DNA of 64,000 nt from Channallabes apus (GCA_030522415.1 CM060124.1:24414454-24478453); one strand, 5' to 3'; shown: positions 36,788 to 46,903, numbered from the stretch's first letter. The notes: generated by a model from the sequence alone, not told the origin. Made by a program: numbers and translations.

Positions 36788-37720
36788 GACAACATACACT
36801 TATCAACTTATCCACATAAACTTATCAACACAAACTCTCCGTGCACGCACACACAATCTCTAAAAAAATTAATATTAATAACATACATATACAAATAAAC
36901 AAAAATATAAACGTCTATTTTGAAGTTTACGGTGAACGCAGAGTTGGCTAAGCACACGTGATGACGCGCGCGCCCTCACCTCTGTTACGGCTGCCTACAG
37001 TATTTGGCCAAAAGAATTATAATAATTGAACGATATGCCTGGTCCTGGAAAGAGACATTAACAGTCCGGCGCTGAGAAATGAAAGAACCGAAAGAAAAAA
37101 AAAGCCTAAGATGAAGCCCGTGCATCAATTCCAGAAATAGAACTTTACTTTATTCTGTCGACGTTAATAATGTAATAACGTAACGTTAACGTAAAATAAC
37201 GTAAATTTAATTTAACAGCAGGGGGGACAATAAAAATATATTTTTATAAATTTATTGCATTGTTTATGTTGTTTACAGTCAAGCCATCAATATACAATAA
37301 AATGTAAACATGAGATCTAAACTAAAAACTGTGCTCCCTGTTCTGGTGCTGGCAATATCATCTCTTTGTTCTGCTGTCTCCGGCTCCCTCCCTGGTCCTG
37401 AATCTGCCCCTTCCTCTACTCTCACTGTCTCAGAACAGACTGACTCCTGAAAGAAAAAAAATGCAGGAAATGATGTTTTCTAACATGCGTTAGATAGTTT
37501 TTTTTATCACTCTATACACAATACTTTACTATTTTTATAGATGTTGAGCATCGTGAGCAAGCCCGAGATCATATTAACGTTAATTATCACCAGCCGGCAT
37601 GAATACGCCGACTCACGAGTAACGTGAGTTGGACGCACACCAATCAATTCGACTATGGTTAATCGCTCACTCCGTAGGCTCCCTGAATAGGCGGGAAAGG
37701 GATGGAGCCGCGCATTCGTG

Positions 37721-37798
37721 CCGGCTGGAAAAAAAAAACTAAACAGATCTAACAGATGAGGACTCAGATTAATGTGCAAAAAATATATAATAAAACTA
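37721..37798 (-). repeat. Inverted repeat flanking unit copy B, right arm
   Basis: Reverse complement of 31791-31866. Beyond it, 37799-37860 is the inverse of the sequence at 43020-43065 (GTCTTATAAAGGCTATGTAG), i.e. a piece of the TA-flanked family in opposite orientation. Confidence 0.88.
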
Positions 37799-37886
37799 TA
37801 TAAGTCTACATAGCCTTTATAAGACTCTACCTTAAGCGCACTTAAAACATTTTATTTAGTTTTAAAATAAAACAATTTTAAAACAT

Positions 37887-37955
37887 CATCACTCGGGATT
37901 CGAACCGGCGCTTTGTAGATCTCTGGTTGAGCGTTCTAAGCGCTACACCAAGCAG
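37887..37955 (-). other. tRNA-like sequence (possible SINE head)
   Basis: On the minus strand: GGCTGCTTGGTGTAGCGCTT with an A-box-like core and GGTTCGAATCC, an exact B box. The acceptor ends do not pair and no plausible anticodon loop forms, so it is a decayed tRNA or the promoter head of a SINE rather than a tRNA gene. Confidence 0.45.
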
Positions 37956-38071
37956 CCACTTAGAGACAATGCACCCCAGAGACGTTAATAAGCCACTCGA
38001 CTTCTTTGAAAGCAAGTGTACTTCTTTGATAAGTGACGAAGTAAGCCTGTTATAATAATAACTTGGTGTTG
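37956..38071 (+). mobile_element. hAT fragment, left of the LINE
   Basis: CACTTAGAGACAA and GCCACTCGACTTCTTTGAAA match 19009-19060 of the hAT at 17858-19426; the text AACTTGGTGTTG matches 19273-19285. The match is interrupted by the LINE and continues at 40238-40275 (TTTGATCGTATTGGTTTAGA). Confidence 0.75.
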
Positions 38072-40237
38072 CTCTGAGATCTCGCATAGCTGCCTACAAC
38101 ACGGGACTTGCATCGGGGGACATGGAACCGTACAAGGCTGCGTCATATAACGTCCGGAAGGCGGTGAAAGAGGCGAAGCAGCGCTACGGGAGAAAACTAG
38201 AGTCACAGCTTCAACAGAGTGACTCTAGGAGCCTGTGGCAGGGACTGAGAACAATAACGGACTACAAAGCACCAACATCCGGTATGACGAACGCGGACGC
38301 GACTCTGGCAGACGAGCTGAACACATTTTACGCTCGCTTCGAGGCTGCAGCTAAAGACGCTAGCAATGCTAATGCTAACGGCGCTAATGCTAACGGCGCT
38401 AATGCTAGCGGCGCTAACGGCTGCAGACAGGAAGACACAGTCAGCACCGGGAACGCGCTCATCATCTCCGAGCACGACGTGAGGAGAGCCTTCAAGAGAG
38501 TGAACACCAGGAAAGCAGCAGGACCAGACGGCATCTCAGGTCGTATTCTCAGAGCCTGCGCAGACCAGCTAGCACCTGTGTTCACTGAGATATTCAACAT
38601 CTCTTTATCTCAGTCGGTGATCCCCACATGCTTCAAAGAGTCCATTATTGTTCCTGTTCCAAAGAAACCACATCCTGCTTCTCTCAATGACTATCGCCCT
38701 GTAGCTCTCACCTCAGTAGTGATGAAGTGCTTTGAACGCCTTATCAGAGACTTCATCATTTCTTCACTACCCGACACACTGGACCCACTACAGTTTGCAT
38801 ACCGTCAGAACCGCTCCACAGACAATGCAATCTCTCATCTCCTCCACACATCACTCACTCACCTGGACACTAGGAAAGGGAATTATGTTAAAATGCTCTT
38901 CATCGACTACAGCTCTGCTTTTAACACAATAATTCCTTCCACACTCACCACCAAGCTGGAGCACCTGGGACTGAGCTCATCTATATGTCAGTGGATCTCC
39001 AATTTTCTGACTGGCAGACCACAGGCAGTAAGGATGGGCGGACATGTCTCAGCTACACTCACTCTCAGCACTGGAGCCCCCCAGGGTTGTGTTCTGAGCC
39101 CCCTGCTGTACTCTTTGTACACCCACGACTGCATGGCCACTACCAACTCCACCTCCATCATCAAGTTTGCTGACGACACCGTCGTGGTCGGACTGATCAC
39201 CAACAATGATGAGTCGGACTACCTAGAGGAGGTTGGAAATCTGGAGAACTGTTGCCAGAGGAACAATCTCCTCCTGAACGTCAGTAAGACAAAGGAGCTG
39301 ATAGTGGACTTTAGTACAAAGCAGGAGAGGAACTACCAGACCCCCGTCATCAACAGGAGCCCAGTGGAGAGAGTGGACAGCTTCAGATACCTCGGTGTTC
39401 ACATCACGCAGGACCTATCATGGTCCTGTCACATCAACACCGTGGTGAAAAAAGCCCGGCAGCGTCTCTACCACCTCAGACGCTTGAGAGACTTTAGACT
39501 GCCCTCCAAGGTGCTCAGGAACTTCTACTCCTGCACCATAGAGAGCATCCTGACGGGAAACATCACGACCTGGTTCGGGAACAGCACCATGCAGGACAGA
39601 CGAGCTCTACAGAGGGTGGTGCGATCAGCCGAACGCATCATCCGCACTAATCTCCCTGACCTGCACTCCATCTACAGCAAGCGGTGCTGGACTAAGGCCA
39701 GGAAGATCATGAAGGACCTCAGTCACCCCAGTAATGGACTGTTCTCTTTGTTGCGGTCTGGGAAGAGATTCCGCTCCCTAAAGGCCAACACAGAGAGACT
39801 GAGGAGGAGCTTCTTCCCGCAGGCGATAAGGTCTCTCAATCACACCTCCACACAGGACTAATAACATCTTTTAAGCTCACAACACTGACTGGACAATCAT
39901 GGACACATTCATACACACTTGCACTAAATACTCATACATCTGGACAATTGCACATGTCACCTTTCATGCATATCTGCACAACCACGGACACTTTAATACC
40001 ATATTTCTATATTTTTGCAATATTTTATTATGCCCTTATGCACAGTTAATTTTACAAATTTTACTAGTTAAAATTATTTCTTAGTATTTCCTTTTTATTG
40101 ATTATTTATTTTACGTACAAGATTTTAATTTCTTATTTTCTTTTTTTTTAAGGTCACTGGTGGTCGTATAAAAGCATTTCACTGCATATTATACTGTGTA
40201 TGATTGTGTATGTGACTAATAAAATTTGAATTTATTG
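38072..40237 (+). mobile_element. L2/Rex1-type LINE, 5' truncated
   Basis: Contains a long RT frame and a 3' UTR ending TGTATGTGACTAATAAAATTTGAATTTATTG, a tail typical of fish L2/CR1-like LINEs. The endonuclease domain is missing at the 5' side, the usual result of incomplete reverse transcription. It sits in the hAT fragment between GGTGTTG and TTTGATC. No clear target duplication. Confidence 0.88.
38122..39861 (+). CDS. LINE reverse transcriptase, truncated ORF2 (open)
   Basis: 579 open codons; the frame is open upstream of this ATG too, so the ATG is arbitrary. RNA-templated DNA synthesis at nicked target sites is the family role. Motifs in order: DELNTFYARFEAA linker near residue 65, an alanine/asparagine/glycine repeat (NANGAN units, about 80-95), RKAAGPDGISGRILRACADQ, NDYRPVALTSVVMKCFERL, FIDYSSAFNTI (first catalytic Asp), STGAPQGCVLSPLLYSLYTH, and FADD at residues 349-352 (catalytic pair). 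The C-terminal SFFPQAIRSLN end is present. No frameshift or stop, so this is a recent insertion, but lacking the endonuclease domain it cannot mobilise itself by the normal route. Confidence 0.92.
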   Translation: MEPYKAASYNVRKAVKEAKQRYGRKLESQLQQSDSRSLWQGLRTITDYKAPTSGMTNADATLADELNTFYARFEAAAKDASNANANGANANGANASGANGCRQEDTVSTGNALIISEHDVRRAFKRVNTRKAAGPDGISGRILRACADQLAPVFTEIFNISLSQSVIPTCFKESIIVPVPKKPHPASLNDYRPVALTSVVMKCFERLIRDFIISSLPDTLDPLQFAYRQNRSTDNAISHLLHTSLTHLDTRKGNYVKMLFIDYSSAFNTIIPSTLTTKLEHLGLSSSICQWISNFLTGRPQAVRMGGHVSATLTLSTGAPQGCVLSPLLYSLYTHDCMATTNSTSIIKFADDTVVVGLITNNDESDYLEEVGNLENCCQRNNLLLNVSKTKELIVDFSTKQERNYQTPVINRSPVERVDSFRYLGVHITQDLSWSCHINTVVKKARQRLYHLRRLRDFRLPSKVLRNFYSCTIESILTGNITTWFGNSTMQDRRALQRVVRSAERIIRTNLPDLHSIYSKRCWTKARKIMKDLSHPSNGLFSLLRSGKRFRSLKANTERLRRSFFPQAIRSLNHTSTQD

Positions 40238-40262
40238 TTTGATCGTATTGGTTTAGAAATTT

Positions 40263-40600
40263 ATATTTAAATAAAACCCTACACACTTCTTTTCTAATTA
40301 CACGTGATAAAATCTAAAGGCTCACTGTGTTAGATTTGATTTAATTTGAATTCTACATTTGTACTGTAATTATAGTATTGTGATTATGAATTCGGTCGAC
40401 TACAGTGTTTCACTTGATGTTATCGGCTACTACGTGTATTATTTAATGGGACGCGTCTCATTAATGAGGCAGAGAATGAACTAAGGCATGAGGTGTCAGT
40501 CTGTAGTTATATAGCGCCACTCAGTGGTAAAAGCCAGCAAATGCACATGACGTAATGCGGCGGCGACATTAAATACGGCGCTCCGATTGTGTAACCACTG
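40263..40600 (+). repeat. 3' part of the TA-flanked family (copy 1)
   Basis: CCCTACACACTTCTTTTCTA, GTGATTATGAATTCG and AGTTATATAGCGCCACTCAG match, inverted, the copy in the BEL element (49546-50000). Confidence 0.85.
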
Positions 40601-40869
40601 TAGTGCACGTATGCACGGATGTTGATTATACCAGTAAGAGACATGCACTAAGACTGAGCAGAGGAGACGATTCCGCTGCACAAGAGAGAGAAAAACTGTT
40701 GGCTCAGTTGTGATCACGTGACGCTCGGCATCAAAACAAGAAGTTCATGCGTGATACATGATACTTGGTACTCGTGAACCAAGACTTGTTTGTTTTCCAA
40801 GTCAACATTTATTAAAAATCTTTAGTCGTCTTGCAAACCATGTTACTCGCAATCTGAAGTTGCACTGTA

Positions 40870-41320
40870 TGTGGTTATCACTGTGAAGCATGAAGGACGA
40901 GGTTTGATGGTGTGTACTGGGCTTTACAGGTAAAATTGTTTAGTTTCCTACTTAACCAGCATGGCTACAAAAGGATTTTGCAGTGATATGCCATCCCATC
41001 TGGTTTGTACTTTGTGGGACCATCATTAGTTTTCACAAATCTAGGTTATGTAAGAGATAATTGTTTCCAAAAAGGAGATTAATGGAGTGTTTCATCATCT
41101 GGTTTAAATCCTGTTTAGATGGTTTGGGATGAGTTGGACCAAAGAATGAACCAGCCAACAAGTACTTAAGATCTCTATGAACTCAGGATTGTTGGAAAAC
41201 CATTCCAGGTGTCTACCTTATGATGCTGACTGAGAGAATGCCAAGAATGTGCAAAGCTGTCATTAAAACCAAAAGGAACTACTTTGAGGAATCAAAATTA
41301 TGAAACATATTCTAGGTTAT
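40870..41320 (+). pseudogene. Tc1 transposase, C-terminal side of the split copy
   Basis: Reads VVITVKHEGRGLMVCTGLYR, then remnants of the catalytic half, VWDELDQRMNEPANK-like and finally CWKTIPGVYLMMLTERMPRM followed by CKAVIKTKRNYFEESK, the usual end of this Tc1 family. It continues exactly the fragment that stops at 29337, so 11.5 kb has been inserted in the gene. Confidence 0.75.
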
Positions 41321-41404
41321 TTAACAAATCATTAGCATTATTAGCATTCATCTTGTTCATGTAAGCTACACAATAGCAGAAAAACACGAAAAAAGACTCT
41401 CTGT

Positions 41405-41500
41405 ACGGGCTACCAGAGGGTAAGTCTCCTGGTATAGGCTCCAGGCCCCCTATGACCCTGTACATAGGATAAGCTGTATAGAAGATGAATTAATGAATAT
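41405..41500 (-). repeat. Teleost retroposed repeat, diverged
   Basis: Inverse of the 21307-21465 family: minus strand reads TTCTATACAGCTTATCCTAT then GGGGGCCTGGAGCCTATACC. Confidence 0.75.
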
Positions 41501-41534
41501 ATCTGGCATTTTATATGTAATATTATAGTATAAT

Positions 41535-42147
41535 TGTCGAGTAGGCGCGGAACGTAGGCTGTGAAAATGGACCCAGTTGCAGGTGGGGGTGTGAGTCATG
41601 AGCCCTCTAGCTCTTCCGTGGTGTCGCCATAGTGAGAGCGGAGGCGCTGGGGCCGGTAAGCGGTATCCGTAGCGTCGCATTGCCGCCGGGACGAGAGACA
41701 GAGCCGTGGTCGTGAAGGCGGAAGTGTTAGGTCGGGGCCGTGAAGTCCGTCCGCGATGTCATCGCGCCAAAACGCGAAGCAAGCCCGTGGTCGAGAAACG
41801 AGAGCGAAAGTTCAAAGCTGTTAAATCCAAGTGTGGCGATAATCCAAATCGTGAGACGAGGGGAAAAAACGAGAGACAAGCGAAACGGCAACGTGAAAAG
41901 TCATGAACAGAAACGCGAGAAAACTATGGCGAAACAACACACAATAATCCAGCGCGAGGCAGCGCGCTGCGCTTCCTTATAAGCTGGATGAAATCAGCGC
42001 CAGATGAGAAACCGGTGTGCCAGCGGGGCGGTCCGGGGGGAGCGATGACAGCGTGGGAAAGCATGACCACGTGATGAGGGTCTGACAGCGTGGGAAAGGA
42101 AATCTCAAAAAGTCTTTGATCAGCGCGAAGGCACTGAGAGCGTGACA
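41535..42147 (-). mobile_element. Solo LTR with 5-bp target duplication
   Basis: 613 bp with ends TGTCGAGTAG and GAGCGTGACA on the plus strand (TGTC/GACA inverted termini). Flanked by ATAAT on both sides (41530-41534 and 42148-42152). A TATA-like CTTATAAG on the minus strand near 41975 fits transcription in that direction. A single LTR with duplication means recombination removed the internal part. Family probably Ty3/gypsy. Arg/Lys-rich plus-strand frames here are spurious. Confidence 0.85.
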
Positions 42148-42152
42148 ATAAT

Positions 42153-42719
42153 AGCATAATATATATTATATATATATATATATAATGTTATACAAATTTC
42201 ACCCAAGTAAATGCAAAATGTAGTTTTAAAATTATTATTTCATTTATTAAGGAAAAAAAGCTGTCCAAATCTGTCACATTTAGCCCACAATAATATTTTA
42301 AAAAGACACACAAACACACTCAACACAGTTAGATCACAAAAAGCAGACCAAACAGAGTCAATGTACCTGTTTTACATGGAAATTTACAGGCTTGTCACTA
42401 ATCAATTTACCCTGATAAAGAGCCATATAAGAATAGTGGCAGCTGGAACCCCTAAAAATAGTCTATTAGTCCAAATCCTTTAATCTAAGTAAAAATGCTT
42501 GTTGTTTACTTACAATATTTCTTAATTTAAATGAGGTTTGGGCTCTGGGATGTTCAGGTGGCATCATGATCCTCGTCTTTAATTTCCTACTTTGTCTTAT
42601 CAGCACTCAACCGCATGCATAAACTTTTCCAGAGCGCACCGGCAGAAGTAGACTAATGATTATAAAACCATCGGAAAAAACAACAAGGAGACTGACTCTG
42701 ACTATTTTAATAATTCATT
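42153..42719. other. No feature beyond a TA repeat
   Basis: TA-rich at 42158-42186; remaining sequence not recognised. Confidence 0.4.
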
Positions 42720-43069
42720 GATAAATTAATTTCTTTGTTTTTGGCTGTATCCATCTCCGCAGCAGTGGATGCAGCTGTAATTCATGTTTCATACGAATTA
42801 CATGATTTGAAATTTGTGTTCCATTAGTTTATATAAAAGCAGACATTTCACTTTCTATAAGTATACTGTATATTTTTCACGTCTGTGAGGCAAGTATACA
42901 CAGAGTTTCAGTTCATTTTATGAATGCGCTCAAGTTCACCGAAGACCATACAGAATAGCGCACCCTATTTGCTTTCATTATTTTACAAAATCATAACATT
43001 TTGTCGTCACTGTGAGTGCACTTAAATATAAATAGAGTCTTATAAAGGCTATGTAGCTTATATAGTTTT
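42720..43069 (+). repeat. TA-flanked family, copy 3, left piece
   Basis: CATTAGTTTATATAAAAGCA, TTTTTCACGTCTGTGAGGC and AGAGTCTTATAAAGGCTA match, inverted, 50000-50160 in the BEL insertion. The family sequence resumes at 44640 after gypsy-derived sequence. Confidence 0.75.
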
Positions 43070-43445
43070 TGCCACACGCACACGCTCCGCGACCGGCACT
43101 AGGACCCGGAAGTAGTACGATTGCAAAAACAGGAAGCATAAAAGGAAACAAAATGGCCGTCACATCGCTCAGTCATTGGGTTTGCCCATGTCGGTTCAGA
43201 TCATCCATCTGTCATTTTGTGAGTACTCACTTTCTTGGGTCTACTTTCTGATACGAGTGTGTGTTTATAGGACGCAGGTTAAATTTGTGTTTTTCCCTTG
43301 CTCCCTCTCTGTAAGAGTCCTTAGACTAAATCGCGTGGTTATCCTGCCTACTCGCTTGCTTCCGCTTTTGGGTTTACCATCTACGCTACAAAGGGCCAAC
43401 CGCTAAGTGCTAAGTCTTCTGATCATCCCGGTTAGTTTCGTGACA
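43070..43445 (+). mobile_element. Gypsy 5' LTR
   Basis: TGCCACACGC...TTTCGTGACA, 376 bp, directly followed by GAATGACTGAGCC and a gag-like start, as expected for a fish gypsy element. No 3' LTR was identified, so edges are inferred. Confidence 0.5.
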
Positions 43446-43806
43446 GAATGACTGAGCCTTGAGTGGTAAACCCAGCGGATTATGCGCACCTTTGGTTGAT
43501 AGAGCGGTCCTTAAGAGATTGCTCGCCCACCGACTGTACTGTAAGTTGGAGAATTGCGCTTTTCACAAGCGCTCCACCACGTTCCTGAGCTTTGTCATCT
43601 CGCCCCAGGGTGTGGCCATGGACCCGCAGAAACTTGAGGCTGTGCGTCATTGGCCGCTACCCAAGACCCTCAAGCAGCTTCAACGGTTCCTTCAACCTCA
43701 TCGATTCACCCTCAACTCTACCGCCATCTGTGCCTTCAAGGAACTATGTCATCGCTTCACTACCGCTCCCATCCTTCTCCATCCAGACATCAACAAACTA
43801 TGGGGG
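43446..43806 (+). pseudogene. Gypsy gag start fused to RT fragment
   Basis: 43468-43500 resembles a gag N-terminus ([12 protein letters not shown]) and is fused directly to reverse transcriptase sequence: [52 protein letters not shown], then [20 protein letters not shown] of the RNase H connection. A large internal deletion removed the rest of gag, protease and the RT palm; the YRRFI part is also deformed. Inactive. Confidence 0.8.
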
Positions 43807-44639
43807 ATCTTATTATTTATTTATTCATTTATTTTACGGCGCATCAAGGTGTACGCGTTCAACTGTGCATTTCCACCTCTAATAACAACTAATATGCTCG
43901 CTCATCACTAGAGGAGCGCTCTGAAGTAATAGTTTCCATCTCCGCGGAAGCGAGAGAGAAAGTTTCTTCTGCCCCTTCACAAGAAGCGCCAGAGCGCGCT
44001 TGAGAAGTGGACCGTAAAAGAGAAAAGGAAGATTCCGTTTCATGCGCTTCCGCCAGATTTGCACGCAAGAAATGTGCAGCAGTTCGCGGTTTTGTTTTAA
44101 AGACGGCGAGCCGAGCGCAAGGGAGAAAATCGCAATACTCACCTGCTCCTTAAAGCCTGAGGATAGCGTGCTCTTCCCCCAAACACTGAAAACAGAAAGC
44201 GTGGAGATCGCTCTCAGCGAGATATTTTTTTACTTGGAGGGACGGCACTCCTGTCTAACTCTGCCATCTTTCTGTTGAGTAATAAGACACTTTCTATTTT
44301 CACTTTCTTTTTGAAAAAGTGCTTGCACACACGCACACAACAATCCAGTCTTTGAAGACAAAAAGAGCTGAGGATGTTTCCGGTTCATGCCTATTCATAA
44401 CCTCCAGGTGCACCTAATCAAATGACGTCACCTGACCGAGGTTATATATGCCAAAATCTTTGGCGTGTTTGACACACATGCTTCAATAACCGGTCACGCG
44501 GAGAGCATTCCCATAGTGTTTTCACGCAGCATCAAGTGTAGCTTTTGAAAGGGAACATAACAGCATACTGCATTTCAAGCGCTGCCGAATGACATCGATA
44601 TCTGCTGACGCAATAGCATATCCTGACAACGTTTATGGT
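43807..44639. other. Unclassified repeat-like sequence
   Basis: GC-moderate sequence with purine-rich GCGAGAGAGAAAG and, at 44500-44560, TTCCCATAGTGTTTTCACGC followed by GAAAGGGAAC, a phrase I associate with abundant fish repeats. A TATA-like GGTTATATATGCC is at 44442. It could be the end of a retroelement. No supported gene. Confidence 0.3.
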
Positions 44640-44890
44640 CATTTAGTTTTATTTATTTCAGGTAATAAATCTGCTACAAATTTAGAGAACACAAAGTATA
44701 ACATGACATAAAACTCTACACATGTAGCTTTTCTAATTACACATGATAAAATCTAAATGCTCACTGTGTTAATGTTTACTTTGCTTAAATTTGAAATAAT
44801 ATTTAATTTAACTTAAATTCTAAATTTGTACTGTGATTATGAATTCGTTTAGTTACAATGTTTCACTTGATTTGGTGTGGTTGTATATCA
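44640..44890 (+). repeat. TA-flanked family, copy 3, right piece
   Basis: CTGCTACAAATTTAGAGAAC, TTTCTAATTACACATGATAA and GTGATTATGAATTCGTTTAG match 40290-40420 and, inverted, 49740-49940. Confidence 0.8.
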
Positions 44891-44907
44891 CATTACTTGT
44901 ATATCAA

Positions 44908-45285
44908 TGTCAGGCCAACTAAAGCACCGCCGCCTACAAACATGGCGGAGACAAACTACAAATCCCAGCAGTCATGTTCCAGGTCACTGGAGTTCTAGAA
45001 CACCTGCACCCAATTAACCAGATGCTTAAATAGAACCCAGCAGCAGACAGACTTTGCGAAGTATACGCTCTCATGAGTTTTCCGGACGTTACCAAGCCTT
45101 CTTTATCTTGATTGCTTTATTGTGTTTGACCTATATCCGTTTACTAGTTTCCAATTTCTTGCTTGCCCTATTTTGTGTTTTGCCGATCGACCGACCCTAG
45201 CCCATTTTTTGACTACGATTATTGCTTACCCGTGTTTTCGTTATTTACCTGTACTTGCGTCCTCCCTCACGTCACATTCCTGACA
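44908..45285 (+). mobile_element. Gypsy 5' LTR (second element)
   Basis: TGTCAGGCCAACTAAAGC...CACATTCCTGACA, 378 bp with inverted TGTCAGG/CCTGACA termini, TATA-poor but with AAACTACAAATCCCAGCAG text common in fish LTRs, followed within 20 bases by a gag start. Confidence 0.65.
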
Positions 45286-45300
45286 GAATACTTTGCCTTC

Positions 45301-46060
45301 ATGGACGCAGCAGGGGAATTAAACGTGCGAGAAGCACTCCCGAGTCATGCCCGTGTGTTGAACGAACTTCGCCAGGAAATTGCACAGCTCCGGTTGGACA
45401 TGATGCAAATGCAACAGGAACATCGCATTAAGGAAACCCTGGAACAACTACGCCAGCCGACAGCTACAAATCCACCTGCCATGCTCGCGACTCAGAAACA
45501 GCCACAAACATTTCCAAGGAATATCCAATGTTTAGTGATGGGTTTAGCAAGACAAAAGCCAGTCACCCTCCCACCCCATCCACCCTATGACCATCAAGCT
45601 CCTTGAAGGTGCCCCTCTTCCACGAGGCAGGATATTCCCACTATCTCAAAAAGAAACAGAAGTAATGGAGAAATACATCATGAAGCACTACACCAAGGAT
45701 AAATTTGTCGATCCACATCTCCAGTCTCATCAAGCTTCTTCTTCGTTGAGAAAAAAAAGACATGGGCTCAGACCATGCAATGACTATCGTGAGCTCAACA
45801 AGGTAAAATAGAAAAGGTATCAGCTGTAAGGGACTGACCTACCAAAAAGGTTAAAAAGGTTAATACTAGCAGAACAAAATTACGACGTGGGAAATTGAGA
45901 TTTACTTGTCGTAAAACTGGCATTGGAAGAGTGGTGTCATTGGCTCGAAGGAACAAAGGAGTTCATATCATGAATGACCATAAAAACCTTGAGTACATAA
46001 AAGCGACCAAGAGAATGAACAACTCCCAGCAGCAACTCTCTAGCTCACCTGAGTACTAAC
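45301..46060 (+). pseudogene. Gypsy gag-pol deletion remnant
   Basis: ATG at 45301 begins MDAAGELNVREALPSHARVL with a predicted coiled coil (LRQEIAQLRLDMMQMQQEHR), a gag N-terminus. From 45595 a new frame is the start of gypsy RT: LLEGAPLPRGRIFPLSQKET, then KKRHGLRPCNDYRELNKVK. After a deletion, about 45915-46020 reads ALEEWCHWLEGTKE and a degraded TDHKNLEYIK, the RNase H domain. So capsid, nucleocapsid, RT core and integrase are absent. Confidence 0.8.
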
Positions 46061-46330
46061 ACACCTGAAAAAAAAAGACACATACTGTACTTCCGGTGTC
46101 ATTGGTAAGTCTATAGAAATTTGCTCTTTTGGATTTTGACCCTGTTTTATTTCTACATTTATGAGTTTAGCCTAGAGCCCAGTTCATGCCCGTTGTACAT
46201 CACCCGACCCTTGCCTGTTTACTGGACTTTTGAGTTGGATTATCCTTGCTGGTTTTGATTGTCATGTTTCTTAATCAGTTTGTTAATAAACATCTCATCT
46301 GCACTTGCGTTCTATGTGTCTGGGTTCTAA
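46061..46330 (+). mobile_element. Gypsy 3' LTR-like end
   Basis: Contains GTTAATAAACATCTCATCTG and CTTGCGTTCTATGTGTCTGG, an LTR-like polyadenylation region with the same 'cacttgcgt' phrase as the 5' LTR. Boundaries not determined. Confidence 0.4.
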
Positions 46331-46903
46331 CACATTGTTTTGATTTTCTGATTGACTCCTTTCAATCACAAAATAATGTTTTTTTTATGGTACAATCAGT
46401 AATTGTCAGCAATGTATGTAAAAGGCTGTTTGTTATTTAGAGTTAATTCAGAGACACTGGAATTTTCATCTCAAGTGATCAGCTGTGCTCAGCAGATGGC
46501 TTAAAGCAGCTCGGCTGTTTATGTTAATTGCTGATTATTAATTAGTGCTCTTAACAGCAGGGGACATGTACACACACTAATAATAAGCATGTTTTATTTA
46601 CATTTCAGCATGGTTTGTATGTTAAATATATACATATTTTAAAATAAAATATAAAGTCTTAATATGATATTACTGCATACAGTATATGTCTGTGAGGTCC
46701 CAGTTATCCTGGTTATCTGGAAGTTGAGTCATGTCAACTGGACTTCTTTCTTGTTAAGTAGAATTGTTTTATTCCTTATCCAGCTTCTTCAGTATGAGGT
46801 AAAGTGGTTCCTAATTTTTCAGAATTCCTAATTCCTAAAAGTTCCTAACTTTTAAGTCCTCCAAGGTCAAAGGATCATTCCCTATTTGAAAAGACTCATT
46901 ATG
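46331..46903. other. No feature seen
   Basis: AT-rich sequence; nothing supported. Confidence 0.5.

Larger units (their letters stand above)
31861..37480 (+). repeat. Large low-copy repeat unit, copy B
   Basis: Collinear with copy C: 31861-34046 matches 54629-58469 and 34047-35270 matches 58876 onward; 36788-37480 matches the end of copy A. Relative to C it lacks the 1.66-kb element at 55324-56985, about 400 bases at 58475-58875 and the hAT-like insertion; relative to A it has different sequence from 35270 to 36787. So B separated from the other two before their last insertions. Confidence 0.9.
30107..40600 (+). mobile_element. TA-flanked CAGTGG element (second nest), itself interrupted
   Basis: Both ends read CAGTGGTTACACAATCGGA inwards, a perfect 19-bp inverted repeat, with TA on both sides (30105-30106 and 40601-40602). 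The bases after the left end (AGCGGCCAAAATAAATCAG) and the region 40263-40600 match the complete relative inserted in the BEL element (49546-51878, other strand). Nearly all of the 10.5 kb is later insertions: a Tc1, unit copy B, a tRNA-like piece and hAT/LINE sequence. No transposase of its own seen. Confidence 0.75.
29338..40867 (+). mobile_element. CAGTG-ended element inserted in the Tc1 gene (outer nest)
   Basis: Left end CAGTGGATTATGAGCATAAT; right end CTGAAGTTGCACTG followed by TA. The text just inside (ATAATTCGTTCCG; CTTGTTTGTTTTCCAAGTCA) belongs to a dispersed non-autonomous fish family I recognise by its 'attcgttccg' and 'ctcgcaatc' phrases. Its own sequence is only about 1.0 kb (29338-30106 and 40603-40867); the rest is a later insertion. 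The left TA is degraded to TT. Confidence 0.7.

Noticed and set aside
37507..37779. 90-codon minus-strand frame near the end of copy B
   Set aside because: Half of it lies in the 75-bp inverted repeat and the T run; not conserved in copy A.
41706..41982. Arg/Lys-rich plus-strand frames resembling a nuclear protein
   Set aside because: They lie wholly inside the solo LTR, antisense to it, and have no motif.
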